From positions 6,254-70,253 of the forward strand of contig DATEJK010000126.1 of the NCBI GenBank assembly GCA_035278025.1: a stretch of 64,000 nt of DNA, read 5' to 3'. The stretch is from JAICWP01 sp035278025. Its GTDB lineage: Bacteria; Acidobacteriota; Terriglobia; Terriglobales; Acidobacteriaceae. Numbering within the stretch: position 1 is the first letter of the stretch; every line of letters begins with the position of its first letter. Below are positions 6,437 through 17,451 of the stretch, piece after piece. The notes beneath the pieces were generated by a model. It saw only the letters and a program-made list of their open reading frames with translations, did not search any database and had not been told where the DNA came from. The position numbers were made by a program, and so were the translations under genes.

Positions 6437-8401
6437 CTATGCCTTTCCCAGCAGCTCCCCTACCGCCCTCCATGCCTGATCAATGGCCTGATCCGTGTAT
6501 GCTGTCGCCGCCGAATCCGTGTTGGCGATTGCGATCCGCCCAAACCGCTGGCGTCCGATCACGTTGGGTCGCTCCGCTTCCGGCCACTCCGGATCGAACA
6601 GCGGGTTGTACTCATAGCCGTAGCCATGCGGCCAGCGATTCACCGTAATGGCCTCGATATCGCGCGCCGGATCGAACCCGCCGGCGCGCAGCGTGCGCGC
6701 CAGCTGGTCGCGTATGGCCCGCTCAAAAGTTTCGAAGCTCGTGCTCAGCAGCTCATAACGTCCGGCAATCTGCTGCTGGCGCGCCGCCAGGCCGGGCTTG
6801 CAAGGCGTGCGGCTGAGGAATAGAAGCATCGGTTCTTCGGGCCTGGCCGAGCTTTTGTACTCGCCAATGTTCACCGGCCAGTTCAAGCTCACGTCCATCC
6901 AGTACGCCCCGGGCGCGCGCACGCCGCTCACGCCCAGCTTGTGAAACGACGTCCAGTTGCGAATGCCAACGCTGCTATACACCAGCGGCACCTTCACTAG
7001 GTAGTGCAGCGCCTGTTTCTGTTTTTCCGGTAGCTCGGGGACAAGGTAAGGAATCACCATGTTCCAGCACGCCAGCACGCAGTTTTTGCCGCGAACCGTG
7101 AACACCTGCTTGCCGCTGGCATAGGTGACTTCCACCTCGCGCGCGGTTGCGCCATCCCCTGAATTGCGCACCCGCACCACGGTGCTGTTCAATCGCAGGC
7201 GCACCGCGGAGCCCGGCCGGTCCAGGCAGCCATAGTTCACCTTGGCGGTGACCACATCTTCGGCCGCGTCCCCCGGCACCGCCTTCGGAATCAGGTTGCG
7301 CACCAGCAGGCGGGCAATAGAGGCGTTGCCGTCGGGAAAATGAAAGCGGTAAGACCCACCGTTGGCGTAGCCCGCGGCGGTGTAACTCATGCGTGGCGCA
7401 GCTCCCGGCTCCAGATTCATCCCCTGGAAACCGGGCAGGCCCAGGGCCCAGCAGTCCAGCGCCGGCTCGGCATCAATGCCCACGCCCCACTCTCCGTTGG
7501 TACGCCTCTGGTAGAAAGGAATCACGCCAGGGTCGGCCTTCACCACCGTCAGCAGAAAATCCTTGTAGCTGATGCGCGAGAGCCGGTCCTTCTTCTGCGC
7601 CGAAGTCAGCCCCGGCAGGTAGTCAATCTTCGCCTCCTGGATGCGCTCGATGTCACGCTGTACCTGCGGAGCCAGCGGCGTGCGCGCCAGAAACTCCTTC
7701 CAGGACAGGTTGCTCACGCTCTTTCCTTGCCAATCGCCGCCCGGTTCGCCCGCCACCAGCCGATCTTCGCCGAACGTCTCCTTATCGAAGAAAACCGCCG
7801 GCTGCAACCCCAGATTGGCGTATAGCTTGGAATCGTTGCAGCGCTTCGCCAGCCGGGGAGGATCAATGCCCAGCTTCTTCAGTAGTCCGTCAGCCTGGGG
7901 ACTGTAAGGCGTGGGACTGTCAATCAGCATGGTGCCGCCGTTCATCAGCTGCAGCCGCCCGCCCAGATGAAACTCGTTGCGCCGGGCGTGCCCGCCAAAA
8001 TCGTCGTGGTTTTCCAGAATCAGAATGCTTGCGCTCTGCTCCGCGCGCTCCCGAAAAAAGTGAGCCGCCGCCAGTCCGCTTATGCCCCCGCCTACCACCA
8101 CCAGATCGTAGGATTCGCCAGTCTCGTGTGGTTTTCCCGCGCTTTGCCAGAAGCTGCCGTCGCGCAGACTGTGCGCGATTTCGAATGAACCAGGCTGGCT
8201 GCCGCGCATTCCGTTGAGCGTGGGCGGATAGTAGCCCGGGCGGTCCTGCGCCTCCACTGCCTTGGTTTGACTCCGCGCCTCCCCAGGCAGAAGGCTCGCG
8301 CCGATCGCGAGCGCCATTCCGTTGAGGAAGTCGCGCCGCGTGATGGCCCGATGCATCCCCAGGTAGCGGTCGTAAGCGTCGTCGTGGTTATCCTTGGGCA
8401 T
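6437..8401 (-). CDS. Tat-exported FAD-dependent oxidoreductase, spermidine dehydrogenase-like (copy 3)
   Basis: The first gene of the tandem array, 654 residues from the chosen ATG at 8399-8401. I prefer this to the ATG nine codons upstream because MPKDNHDDAYDRYLGM aligns residue for residue with the copy 2 N-terminus MSQDDHDSRHDQELGM. The Tat motif is AITRRDFLNG, the FAD motif YDLVVVGGGISGLAA (GGGISG 104-109), followed by LILENHDDFGGHARRNEF. Conserved blocks FHFPDGNASIARLLVRNL and AITVNRWPHGYGYEYNPLFD are present. It is predicted to be a periplasmic flavoprotein amine dehydrogenase; substrate and electron acceptor are unknown. It stands back to back with the IorA/IorB-like genes on the plus strand. 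Confidence 0.85.
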   Translation of the reverse strand: MPKDNHDDAYDRYLGMHRAITRRDFLNGMALAIGASLLPGEARSQTKAVEAQDRPGYYPPTLNGMRGSQPGSFEIAHSLRDGSFWQSAGKPHETGESYDLVVVGGGISGLAAAHFFRERAEQSASILILENHDDFGGHARRNEFHLGGRLQLMNGGTMLIDSPTPYSPQADGLLKKLGIDPPRLAKRCNDSKLYANLGLQPAVFFDKETFGEDRLVAGEPGGDWQGKSVSNLSWKEFLARTPLAPQVQRDIERIQEAKIDYLPGLTSAQKKDRLSRISYKDFLLTVVKADPGVIPFYQRRTNGEWGVGIDAEPALDCWALGLPGFQGMNLEPGAAPRMSYTAAGYANGGSYRFHFPDGNASIARLLVRNLIPKAVPGDAAEDVVTAKVNYGCLDRPGSAVRLRLNSTVVRVRNSGDGATAREVEVTYASGKQVFTVRGKNCVLACWNMVIPYLVPELPEKQKQALHYLVKVPLVYSSVGIRNWTSFHKLGVSGVRAPGAYWMDVSLNWPVNIGEYKSSARPEEPMLLFLSRTPCKPGLAARQQQIAGRYELLSTSFETFERAIRDQLARTLRAGGFDPARDIEAITVNRWPHGYGYEYNPLFDPEWPEAERPNVIGRQRFGRIAIANTDSAATAYTDQAIDQAWRAVGELLGKA

Positions 8402-8487
8402 ACCTTTTGTTGCCGTGTGGCGTGGCACCCGTCGGCAGACTCAGGGCAGGCTCTCGCCATGGAACTGTGTACCTTGAATAAGGTTCT

Positions 8488-8521
8488 TCCTCCGTGCTCC
8501 TTCGTGTCCTCTGTGGTGAAA
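8488..8521. repeat. Dispersed repeat, single right arm
   Basis: The sequence CTCCTTCGTGTCCTCTGTGG (8498-8517) is the right-arm form of the repeat found between the oxidoreductase genes. Here it lies in the 278-base divergent gap between oxidoreductase copy 3 and the IorA-like gene. A run of eight G follows at about 8532-8539. Confidence 0.6.
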
Positions 8522-8679
8522 ATAATTGCTGGGGGGGGAGGGAATTACGGTCCCGGTCTGCGGCGGGCTTTTCCACTTGACAGGTCCGAAGTGCTTTCTC
8601 TAACGTTGCGCGATTATAGCAAGGTTTTAGGTTCGCGTAACCGGCGCGGGCCGTGGCACAATGGCCAGGCGAGGACACC

Positions 8680-9131
8680 ATGATCCGTTTGAAGGTCAAT
8701 GGAGTTGAGCGCTCGTTTAACGGCGATCCCGGAATGCCGCTGCTCTGGTACCTGCGCGACATCCTGGGATTGACCGGCACCAAGTACGGCTGCGGCATGG
8801 CGCTGTGCGGCGCCTGCACCGTGCATCGGGAGGGCAAAGCCATTCGCTCCTGCGTCACCCGCATGGGCGCGCTTGCCGGCAGCAACATAACCACCATCGA
8901 GCACATTTCCTTCGCCGGACTGCATCCGGTGCAAAAAGCCTGGATGGAGCACAACGTTCCGCAGTGCGGCTATTGCCAGTCCGGCCAGATCATGCAGGCG
9001 GTGGCCCTGCTGAACGGTACGCCGCGACCAACCGACCAGCAGATTGAAGAGGCCATGTCGGGCAACATCTGCCGCTGCGGCACCTACAATCGCATTCGCG
9101 CCGCTATCAAAGCCGCCGCCGGAGAACGCGC

Positions 9132-9135
<4 letters not shown>
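8680..9135 (+). CDS. 2Fe-2S subunit of a molybdenum hydroxylase (IorA-like)
   Basis: Electron-transfer subunit of a xanthine-dehydrogenase-family enzyme such as isoquinoline 1-oxidoreductase or aldehyde oxidase. The 151-residue protein carries both expected clusters: the plant-ferredoxin-type site YGCGMALCGACTV with Cys58 (Cys38, 43, 46, 58) and the second site QCGYCQSGQ plus NICRCGTYNRIR (Cys96, 99, 131, 133). I chose the ATG at 8680, preceded by GAGGA, instead of the in-frame GTG nine codons earlier, because the protein then begins MIRLKVNG as in the family. It overlaps the large-subunit start by four bases (ATGA), which indicates translational coupling. It has no signal of its own and would be exported with the Tat-tagged partner. 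Confidence 0.93.
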
Positions 9136-11400
<2,265 letters not shown>

Positions 11401-11402
<2 letters not shown>

Positions 11403-11491
11403 CCACTGAGGACACGAAGGAACACAAAGGAGTCACGGCAAGTAGAAGCTTGGATTTCTTCGTGCTCCTTTTGTGTCCTGTGTGGTGAAAA
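11401..11491. repeat. Dispersed inverted repeat between convergent genes
   Basis: The left arm GACCACTGAGGACACGAAGG (11401 on) plus AACACAAAGGAG and the right arm CTCCTTTTGTGTCCTGTGTG (11464-11483) plus GTG form an imperfect long inverted repeat of the same family as at 4149-4289. It sits exactly between the stops of the convergent IorB-like gene and the metallo-hydrolase gene. A role as a two-way terminator is possible; the sequence only shows the position and the symmetry. Confidence 0.7.
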
Positions 11492-11498
11492 ACGCCGC

Positions 11499-12446
11499 TC
11501 AATTGCCCGGCTGCGCGGGTTTAGGCACGCGCTTGCTTCCCTGGAGTTCCTCCGCTGTTTGCTCGATATTGGCCTTGGCAAAGTGCTGGAAGAATCCCCA
11601 GCCGTTGTATTTCGCCTGCAACTCCGGCAACACGGCCTCGACCAGCCCATCGTCGCTCTTGCCGGCCTTCTGTTCCTGCTCAACCGCCATTCGCAGATCC
11701 ATCAGGTAACGCCAAAATGCATTCATATCCTGCGCTGTCCCCGGCTCTCCATGGCCCGGTACGAATTTCACCTTTCCATATCCGAGCAGCCTGTCGAGCG
11801 TCTTGGTCCAGGCACCCGTGCTGGCATCGGTCAGGTTGGGAATGTGGTGGTTCCAGAACAGGTCGCCGCAGAACAACACTCCGGCATCGTGCACGTAAAC
11901 AATAGAATCGCCGCCGGTGTGACCGGGATAAGAGCGCACTTCGAGTTTTCGCGAACCCAGGTAAAGGTCCAAGCCTTTGTCGTAAACCACTTCCGGCAGC
12001 TTGAGCGATTCCACTCGCGCCTTGACTTCCGGCTTGATCTTATCGCCCCACCACTTCAGATTCTCGGCGCGCTCCCAGTCGCGAACATTGCGCTGCGCCA
12101 GAATGGTAGCTCCTGCCGCGGCGAACACGTCGTTGCCGTTGACGTGATCCAGATGGTAATGAGTATTGATTACAAAACGAATCGGCAGCGGTGTGATTTT
12201 GCGAATTTCGGCCAGCAAATCTTTTGCCGCGCCGGGGTCCTCGAAGGTATCAATCACGGCGACCCCGTCCTCGCCCACAACGAAGCCGGCGTTGGCGCCG
12301 GCCTTGCCGCTATCGCTGCCGATTGCCGCCCACACTCCCTGGCCAAGCTTAACCAGCTGGAAATCAGGCGGGCTGGGCGCAGGGTTTGCAGACGCCGCGC
12401 TGTACAGGGCAAACATCGCCAACACTGCAAGAAAAGTCTTTCTCAT
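11499..12446 (-). CDS. Exported metallo-beta-lactamase-fold hydrolase
   Basis: A 315-residue zinc hydrolase of the MBL superfamily. A Sec signal peptide (MRKTFLAVLAMFALYSAASA) precedes the fold. The metal motif HxHxDH is intact in NTHYHLDHVNGND (His96, His98, Asp100, His101), followed by SYPGHTGGDSIVY, FCGDLFWNHH and FVPGHGEPG, the remaining ligand positions. The reaction cannot be narrowed further: family members include lactonases, thioester hydrolases and beta-lactamases. It is convergent with the IorB-like gene across an inverted repeat and divergent from the gamma-glutamyltransferase gene. Confidence 0.88.
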   Translation of the reverse strand: MRKTFLAVLAMFALYSAASANPAPSPPDFQLVKLGQGVWAAIGSDSGKAGANAGFVVGEDGVAVIDTFEDPGAAKDLLAEIRKITPLPIRFVINTHYHLDHVNGNDVFAAAGATILAQRNVRDWERAENLKWWGDKIKPEVKARVESLKLPEVVYDKGLDLYLGSRKLEVRSYPGHTGGDSIVYVHDAGVLFCGDLFWNHHIPNLTDASTGAWTKTLDRLLGYGKVKFVPGHGEPGTAQDMNAFWRYLMDLRMAVEQEQKAGKSDDGLVEAVLPELQAKYNGWGFFQHFAKANIEQTAEELQGSKRVPKPAQPGN

Positions 12447-12590
12447 GACCGCGAAATGCTATCACGCCTGGTTTTTGATTTCCCTGGTGTTTGCTTCGGC
12501 TTCGCTGTGGTGAAGACCTCGCCAGTTGTCGCCGGCGCCTTTTCCGGTGTACATTCGCAGGCTTTCCACTTTCACCCTTTGCGAGGCACA

Positions 12591-14270
12591 ATGGTGCGCT
12601 GCGTCTTTTTGTTCGTACTCCTGCTGGCCATGACATTCCAAAGCGTTGCTCAAGACCGCTCTTATGGCCGCTCCATGGTCATTACCGACCGCGGCATCGT
12701 GGCCACCAGCCAGTACCTGGCCTCACAAGCCGGCGCACAAATCCTCGCCCAAGGCGGCTCGGCGGTGGACGCCGCCATTGCCGCCAACGCCGTTCTGGGT
12801 GTTACTGAGCCCATGATGAACGGCATGGGCGGCGATCTCTTCCTCATCTACTGGGATGCCAAATCAGGCAAGCTTTACGGCCTGAACTCCAGCGGCTGGG
12901 CGCCACGCGCTCTTTCTATTGAATATCTGAAGCAGCACGGCGTCACCTCCATGCCGCAGCACGGCATCAACAGCGTGACCGTTCCCGGAGCCGTTGAGGG
13001 CTGGAGCGAAGCCCACCAGCGCTTCGGACGCCTGCCGTGGAAGGAGCTGTTCGGTCCCGCGATTTATTACGCCGAGCATGGCTACCCAGTCGCCGAGTTG
13101 GTGCATGACTATTGGCAGGGCGGGGTGTCCGTGTTGCAGAATAACGAGGCCCGCCGCATCTTCCTGCCCAACGGAAAGGTTCCCGAAGTCGGACAGATGT
13201 TTTCCAACACGGATGTGGCTAACGCCCTCCACCTTGTCGCCGATCAGGGGGCGAACGCCTTTTATCGCGGCCCTATCGCCCAAGCCATCCTCAAAACCTC
13301 CACCGATGCCGGCGGCACAATGCAGGCTGACGACCTGGCGCAGTTCAAGGCCGAGTGGGTGGACCCCATTTCCATTGACTATCGCGGCTGGCGGGTTTAC
13401 GAGCTGCCGCCCAACGGCCAGGGCATGGCGGCGCTGGAGATGCTGAATATCATGTCCAATTTCCACCCTGATCCCGCCGGACCCCAGGGTGCGGTCGAAC
13501 TGCACAAGAAAATCGAGGCCATGAAGCTCGCCTACGCCGACCTTTACCGCTATAACGGCGACCCACGCTTCGCCAAAATTCCCGTGCAGGGGCTGATCTC
13601 GAAGGAGTATGCGGCCGAGCGCGCCAAGCTCATCCACCCCGACAAAGCCAACTGCAATGTCGAAGCCGGCAAGCCGCCGTCCAGCGATACCACATACCTT
13701 TCAACTGTGGATAAAGATGGCAACATCGTGTCGCTCATCCAGAGCAATTACGACCTTTTTGGTTCCGGTATTGCAGTCGAGGGCATGGGCTTTTTTCTGC
13801 AGGACCGCGGCGGGCTTTTCCGCCTTGACCCCAGGCATCCGGACGCGCTCGCTCCCCGCAAGCGTCCCTTCCACACCATCATTCCCGCCTTCATGCAGCG
13901 CGGCGACGTCCACATTGGTTTCGGCATCATGGGCGGGTCCAACCAGCCTGTAGCCCACGCCCAGTTTGTTTCTAACGTCGCGGATTACGGCATGAACATC
14001 CAGGCCGCACTCTCCGCGCCGCGCTTCACCGTAAACGGCGAGAAGGTTGACTGCACCATTCCCATTGAATCGCGGGTCACGCCTGAGGTGCTGCAGCAGT
14101 TGCGCAAGATGGGCCACACCCTCATCGTGCGCGGCGATTACTCCTCCAACATGGGACGCGGCCAGGCCGTGCTCTTCAACAGCAAAACCGGCATCAAGTA
14201 CGGCGCCTCCGATCCTCGCGCCGACGGCAACGCCGAACCTGAGCCGCTGCCAGCCAGCGCTCTACGCTAG
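12591..14270 (+). CDS. ggt: Gamma-glutamyltransferase (glutathione hydrolase)
   Basis: Periplasmic N-terminal-nucleophile enzyme that cleaves or transfers gamma-glutamyl groups, for example from glutathione. The frame is open far upstream, but the ATG at 12591 has GCGAGG just before it and gives a signal peptide (MVRCVFLFVLLLAMTFQSVA), so the protein is 559 residues, the normal length. The proform autocleavage site is at SDTTYLSTVDKDG, with the first Thr of TT (Thr367) as the predicted nucleophile, as in the TTHYSVVD site of known enzymes. GGSAVDAAIAANAVLGVTEP and NGMGGDLFLIYWD are further signatures. It lies divergent from the metallo-hydrolase and upstream of an amidohydrolase on the same strand. 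Confidence 0.94.
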   Translation: MVRCVFLFVLLLAMTFQSVAQDRSYGRSMVITDRGIVATSQYLASQAGAQILAQGGSAVDAAIAANAVLGVTEPMMNGMGGDLFLIYWDAKSGKLYGLNSSGWAPRALSIEYLKQHGVTSMPQHGINSVTVPGAVEGWSEAHQRFGRLPWKELFGPAIYYAEHGYPVAELVHDYWQGGVSVLQNNEARRIFLPNGKVPEVGQMFSNTDVANALHLVADQGANAFYRGPIAQAILKTSTDAGGTMQADDLAQFKAEWVDPISIDYRGWRVYELPPNGQGMAALEMLNIMSNFHPDPAGPQGAVELHKKIEAMKLAYADLYRYNGDPRFAKIPVQGLISKEYAAERAKLIHPDKANCNVEAGKPPSSDTTYLSTVDKDGNIVSLIQSNYDLFGSGIAVEGMGFFLQDRGGLFRLDPRHPDALAPRKRPFHTIIPAFMQRGDVHIGFGIMGGSNQPVAHAQFVSNVADYGMNIQAALSAPRFTVNGEKVDCTIPIESRVTPEVLQQLRKMGHTLIVRGDYSSNMGRGQAVLFNSKTGIKYGASDPRADGNAEPEPLPASALR

Positions 14271-14326
14271 CCGTAGAAACTTCCTCGCCGCTGATTGAGG
14301 CGGATGTTTGCCGGTTAATACATAAT

Positions 14327-14384
14327 GTCATCCTGAGGAAGCGCGAGCCGCGCTTGCGCGGTGAGGGCGACGAAGGACCTCTGC
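14327..14384 (+). repeat. Dispersed GTCATCCTGAG...GAAGGAcCT repeat, copy 1
   Basis: The element starts GTCATCCTGAG and ends GACGAAGGACCTCTGC, with a GC-rich palindromic centre (GCCGCGCTTGCGCGG). A second copy with the same ends but a different centre is at 26795-26850. It sits in the gap between gamma-glutamyltransferase and the amidohydrolase. Confidence 0.65.
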
Positions 14385-14451
14385 ATTTTGAAGTGGAGCA
14401 CGTTCCAGTTGATCTTCTCTTCTCAAACATCTACAGTGCTCGCGACCTTCC

Positions 14452-16092
14452 ATGACCACTCGCCGCAACTTCCTTGCCAGCTTGGGCGCGTTTGCCCTCT
14501 GGCCGCTCGCACGCACCGAACCTGAACTCATTCTTTACAACGGCAATCTCTGGACCGTGGACCCGCTGCAGCCGCGCGCCCAGGCGGTGGCCATCTCCGG
14601 CGGTCGCTTCTCCGCTGTCGGCTCTAACGACGACGTTCTGCGCCTGGCCGCCGGGCGCAGCCGAAAAATTGATCTCGGCGGCAAAACCGTGCTCCCCGGC
14701 TTCAACGACGCCCACTCTCATCCCGTGGAGTCCGGGGTTGAGCATTTGCGCATGGTGGCCTGTGACAAGAACTCTATCCCCGCCATTCAGGCCGCCCTGC
14801 GCGAGCGGGCCGGCAAAACTCCCGCCGGCCAGTGGGTGCTTGGTTTCCTTTACGACGACGGCAAAACTCCGCGACCTCTTTTGCGCCAGGACCTGGATGC
14901 CGCCGTCTCCGATCATCCTGTTCTGGTGCGCCATCGCGGCGGTCACACCGTGTTCGTAAACTCGATGGCTCTGAAGCTGGCGGGCGTGGATGAGAAGACT
15001 CCTGATCCTCCCGGCGGCCGCTTTGAACACGACAGCGCCGGGGACCTGACCGGCCACGTGGGCGACCGCGCCACTTCCGTTTTCGAAAAGCTGATCGCCT
15101 ATAAGCCCACGCGCGACGATTACCGTGCCGGCGCCAGGCTCATCTCACAGATGATGACCAGCAAGGGCGTGACCTCCGCCTGCGACGCCGATGCCACCCC
15201 CGAGAACCTGCAGGGCTATCAGGATGCTCGCGATGCCGGCGAACTGCGCCTGCGCATCTACTCGCACATGACGGTGCGCGCGCTGGACAGAATGATAGCC
15301 GCCGGCCTGCACACCGGCTTCGGAGACGAATGGGTGCGCCTGGGCGCCATCAAGCAATACGCCGATGGCTCCATTTCCGAGCGCACCGCCTGGCTTTCCC
15401 AGCCTTACATCGGCATGGGCGACTACCGCGGCCTGCAGGTGAGCAGCAGGGAAGATCTTTACGAGAATTCACGCAAGGCCCATGCCGCCGGCTGGCAGCT
15501 CGGTACCCACGCCAATGGCGACCTGGCCATTGATGAAATTCTAGGAGTTTACGAGCAGCTGCAGCGTGAGATGCCTCGCCACGATCCTCGTTATCGCATC
15601 GAGCACTGCACCCTGCTGAACGATTCACTTATAAGCCGCATGAAGGCGCTCAACGTCATACCGGCGCCCTTTTCCTGCTACGTGTATTTTCACGGCGATG
15701 TCATGCACTTTTATGGCGAGGAGCGCCTCACGCACATGTTTCCTATGCGCAGCTTTCTCGATGCGGGCCTTCGCCCCACCGATTCCTCCGACTACACCGC
15801 CAGCCCCTCTGACCCCATGATGTGGCTGCAATCGCAGGTGACGCGCACCGACATGAAGGGCAAAGTCTGGGGTGGCAACCAGCGCATTACCGTGGAAGAA
15901 GCCGTTCGCTGCGGCACCATCAACGGCGCCTACGCTTCTTTTGAAGAGAACATCAAGGGCACAATCGCGCCCGGCAAGCTCGCCGACCTGATCGTGCTCG
16001 GCCGCGATCCCTTCCACGCCGATCCCGCCTCGCTCTTGAGCATTCCCGTGGAGCGCACCATGGTGGGCGGCAGATGGGTTTATGAGTCGTAA
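14452..16092 (+). CDS. Amidohydrolase family 3 protein (YtcJ/AepA-like), exported
   Basis: Metal-dependent hydrolase of the YtcJ/AepA type, 546 residues, substrate unknown. The N-terminus (TTRRNFLASLGAFALWPLA) resembles a Tat signal with two arginines, so export is likely. Metal-binding positions are visible in PGFNDAHSHP (His88, His90), LGTHANGD, RIEHCTLL and DSSDYTASP, in the expected order. The C-terminal IAPGKLADLIVLGRDPF is the common amidohydrolase end block. A dispersed repeat separates it from the gamma-glutamyltransferase gene upstream, so joint transcription is possible but not shown. Confidence 0.9.
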   Translation: MTTRRNFLASLGAFALWPLARTEPELILYNGNLWTVDPLQPRAQAVAISGGRFSAVGSNDDVLRLAAGRSRKIDLGGKTVLPGFNDAHSHPVESGVEHLRMVACDKNSIPAIQAALRERAGKTPAGQWVLGFLYDDGKTPRPLLRQDLDAAVSDHPVLVRHRGGHTVFVNSMALKLAGVDEKTPDPPGGRFEHDSAGDLTGHVGDRATSVFEKLIAYKPTRDDYRAGARLISQMMTSKGVTSACDADATPENLQGYQDARDAGELRLRIYSHMTVRALDRMIAAGLHTGFGDEWVRLGAIKQYADGSISERTAWLSQPYIGMGDYRGLQVSSREDLYENSRKAHAAGWQLGTHANGDLAIDEILGVYEQLQREMPRHDPRYRIEHCTLLNDSLISRMKALNVIPAPFSCYVYFHGDVMHFYGEERLTHMFPMRSFLDAGLRPTDSSDYTASPSDPMMWLQSQVTRTDMKGKVWGGNQRITVEEAVRCGTINGAYASFEENIKGTIAPGKLADLIVLGRDPFHADPASLLSIPVERTMVGGRWVYES

Positions 16093-16249
16093 TGCCGGCA
16101 TCTCTCCGGCCGCCTCAGCTCGGCCATTTCAATTCTTCGCTGCGGAGGAACGCCGATTTCCGGAGATCCAGCAAACTTCTGTCTCGCCATCCGGAGCGAG
16201 CGCGAGCTGAGCGAAGCAAGCGCAAGTCGTAGCAGCCCGTGTTTTTGGT

Positions 16250-17302
16250 TCACTCCGCCGGCGCCCTATACCCGCTCTTCGAGTACACCTGCAGTTGCGC
16301 TGTGCGCGTCGGCAGGCTCACTCGCACTTTGATCTTGCGCCATTTGCCATTGTGCGCCAGGTTGTTTGACCGGTAGCCAAGGATGTACTGGTTGCGCATT
16401 TCCACGCTGATTTCGGAGGCGGCTTGCGGCAGATATTTGGGATTGTTCAGCGTGACGGTGCGCCCGCCCGTGGCCTCGGTAATCTCGGTCAGCAGACGTT
16501 TGCCCGCCCATTCCTCTGGCGTCCTGAACACTTTGTCGAAGAGGCCGATGGCATAAATGGTTGCGTCCTCTTCCTCGACCATGCTTCTTACTTCGCTGGG
16601 GCTAAACCGGCTCCGGTTGTCACCGCCATCGGAAATAATCAATAGTGCACGGCGCTTATAACGTGCCTGCCGCAACTTGGCCTCTCCCATGTAGATGGCG
16701 TCCAGCAGGGCAGTGTGACCTCCGGCCACGGCATCGGCCAGCCGGGCTCGAATGGAACCAATGGATTGGGTCGAGTCCGCCAGAACCGTGGGCCGGTCGG
16801 CGAACGTGATCACGAAATAATCGTCCTCCGGGTTACCCAAATCGAAAAACTTCCCCAGCGCCTCCCGCGCCACGTCCAGCTTGTTGGTCATGCTTTTGCT
16901 CAGGTCCAGGATCACGCCCACGGAAATCGCGGAATCGTCGCACCAGAACGAGCGGACCTGTTGCCGGCTGCCGTCTTCGTACAGAGAAAAATCTGCTTTG
17001 CTGAGGCCCACAACCGGGCGGTTCAGGTAATCGGTCACCGTGACGGGTACCAGCACCAGATCCACATCGGCGCGGAAAGGCCTACTGTGGACGTTCAAAG
17101 CAATATCGCCTGCCGTGCCGCCGGGCGCTGTAGTCTTCGGGGCGGGCTTTGTGGCGGGACTAATGTGGACCTCGGCGCCGCTCTGGCATTGGACTCGAAG
17201 AGGGATAGCCGCCAAGACTGCCAGGAGGACTAGCGGCAATAGCACAATTCTTCCTGGCGAGGAGTGCAGTAAGGAACGCAATGCCAGGTTGGCCATGAGC
17301 AC
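16250..17302 (-). CDS. VWA-domain protein, VWFA-related Acidobacterial type
   Basis: A 350-residue secreted or anchored protein with a hydrophobic N-terminus (about residues 17-38). The von Willebrand A domain begins near residue 120. Its metal-ion adhesion motif is VILDLSKSMTNK (DxSxS), with GGHTALLDAIY and ALLIISDGGDNRS downstream. The C-terminal QYILGYRS is typical of the VWFA-related family found almost only in Acidobacteria (TIGR03436 type). It probably mediates protein-protein or surface interactions. The start could also be the second methionine (MANLALRSL). It is followed on the same strand by no close partner; the beta-barrel gene upstream has its own terminator. Confidence 0.85.
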   Translation of the reverse strand: MLMANLALRSLLHSSPGRIVLLPLVLLAVLAAIPLRVQCQSGAEVHISPATKPAPKTTAPGGTAGDIALNVHSRPFRADVDLVLVPVTVTDYLNRPVVGLSKADFSLYEDGSRQQVRSFWCDDSAISVGVILDLSKSMTNKLDVAREALGKFFDLGNPEDDYFVITFADRPTVLADSTQSIGSIRARLADAVAGGHTALLDAIYMGEAKLRQARYKRRALLIISDGGDNRSRFSPSEVRSMVEEEDATIYAIGLFDKVFRTPEEWAGKRLLTEITEATGGRTVTLNNPKYLPQAASEISVEMRNQYILGYRSNNLAHNGKWRKIKVRVSLPTRTAQLQVYSKSGYRAPAE

Positions 17303-17377
17303 CCTGGAGCGGCGGAGGGGGGAGCGCCGACGGCGGCGATGGTAGCACGCGCGCGGGCCCTGGGAGGGCGGGAAATG

Positions 17378-17411
17378 TTAAAAAAAGCGGCGCCTCCAGG
17401 GCGGAGGCGCC
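17378..17411 (-). terminator. Rho-independent terminator of the beta-barrel gene
   Basis: Read on the minus strand, a perfect 9-base stem GGCGCCTCC/GGAGGCGCC (17389-17397 and 17403-17411) with a 5-base loop is followed by GC and seven T. It starts 41 bases after the stop of the outer-membrane protein gene. Stem, loop and T-run are all canonical. Confidence 0.92.
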
Positions 17412-17451
17412 ATACTTGACTTTATGCCAATGACTTCCTCGAGGCGACGCC

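Noticed and set aside
8577..8619. Sigma-70 promoter before the IorA-like gene (TTGACA at 8577)
   Set aside because: TTGACA is present, but no -10 box lies at the right distance; the next TATAG-like motif is about 31 bases away.
11559..12590. N-terminal extension of the gamma-glutamyltransferase frame
   Set aside because: The extension runs antisense through the metallo-hydrolase gene; the ATG at 12591 has an RBS and signal peptide.
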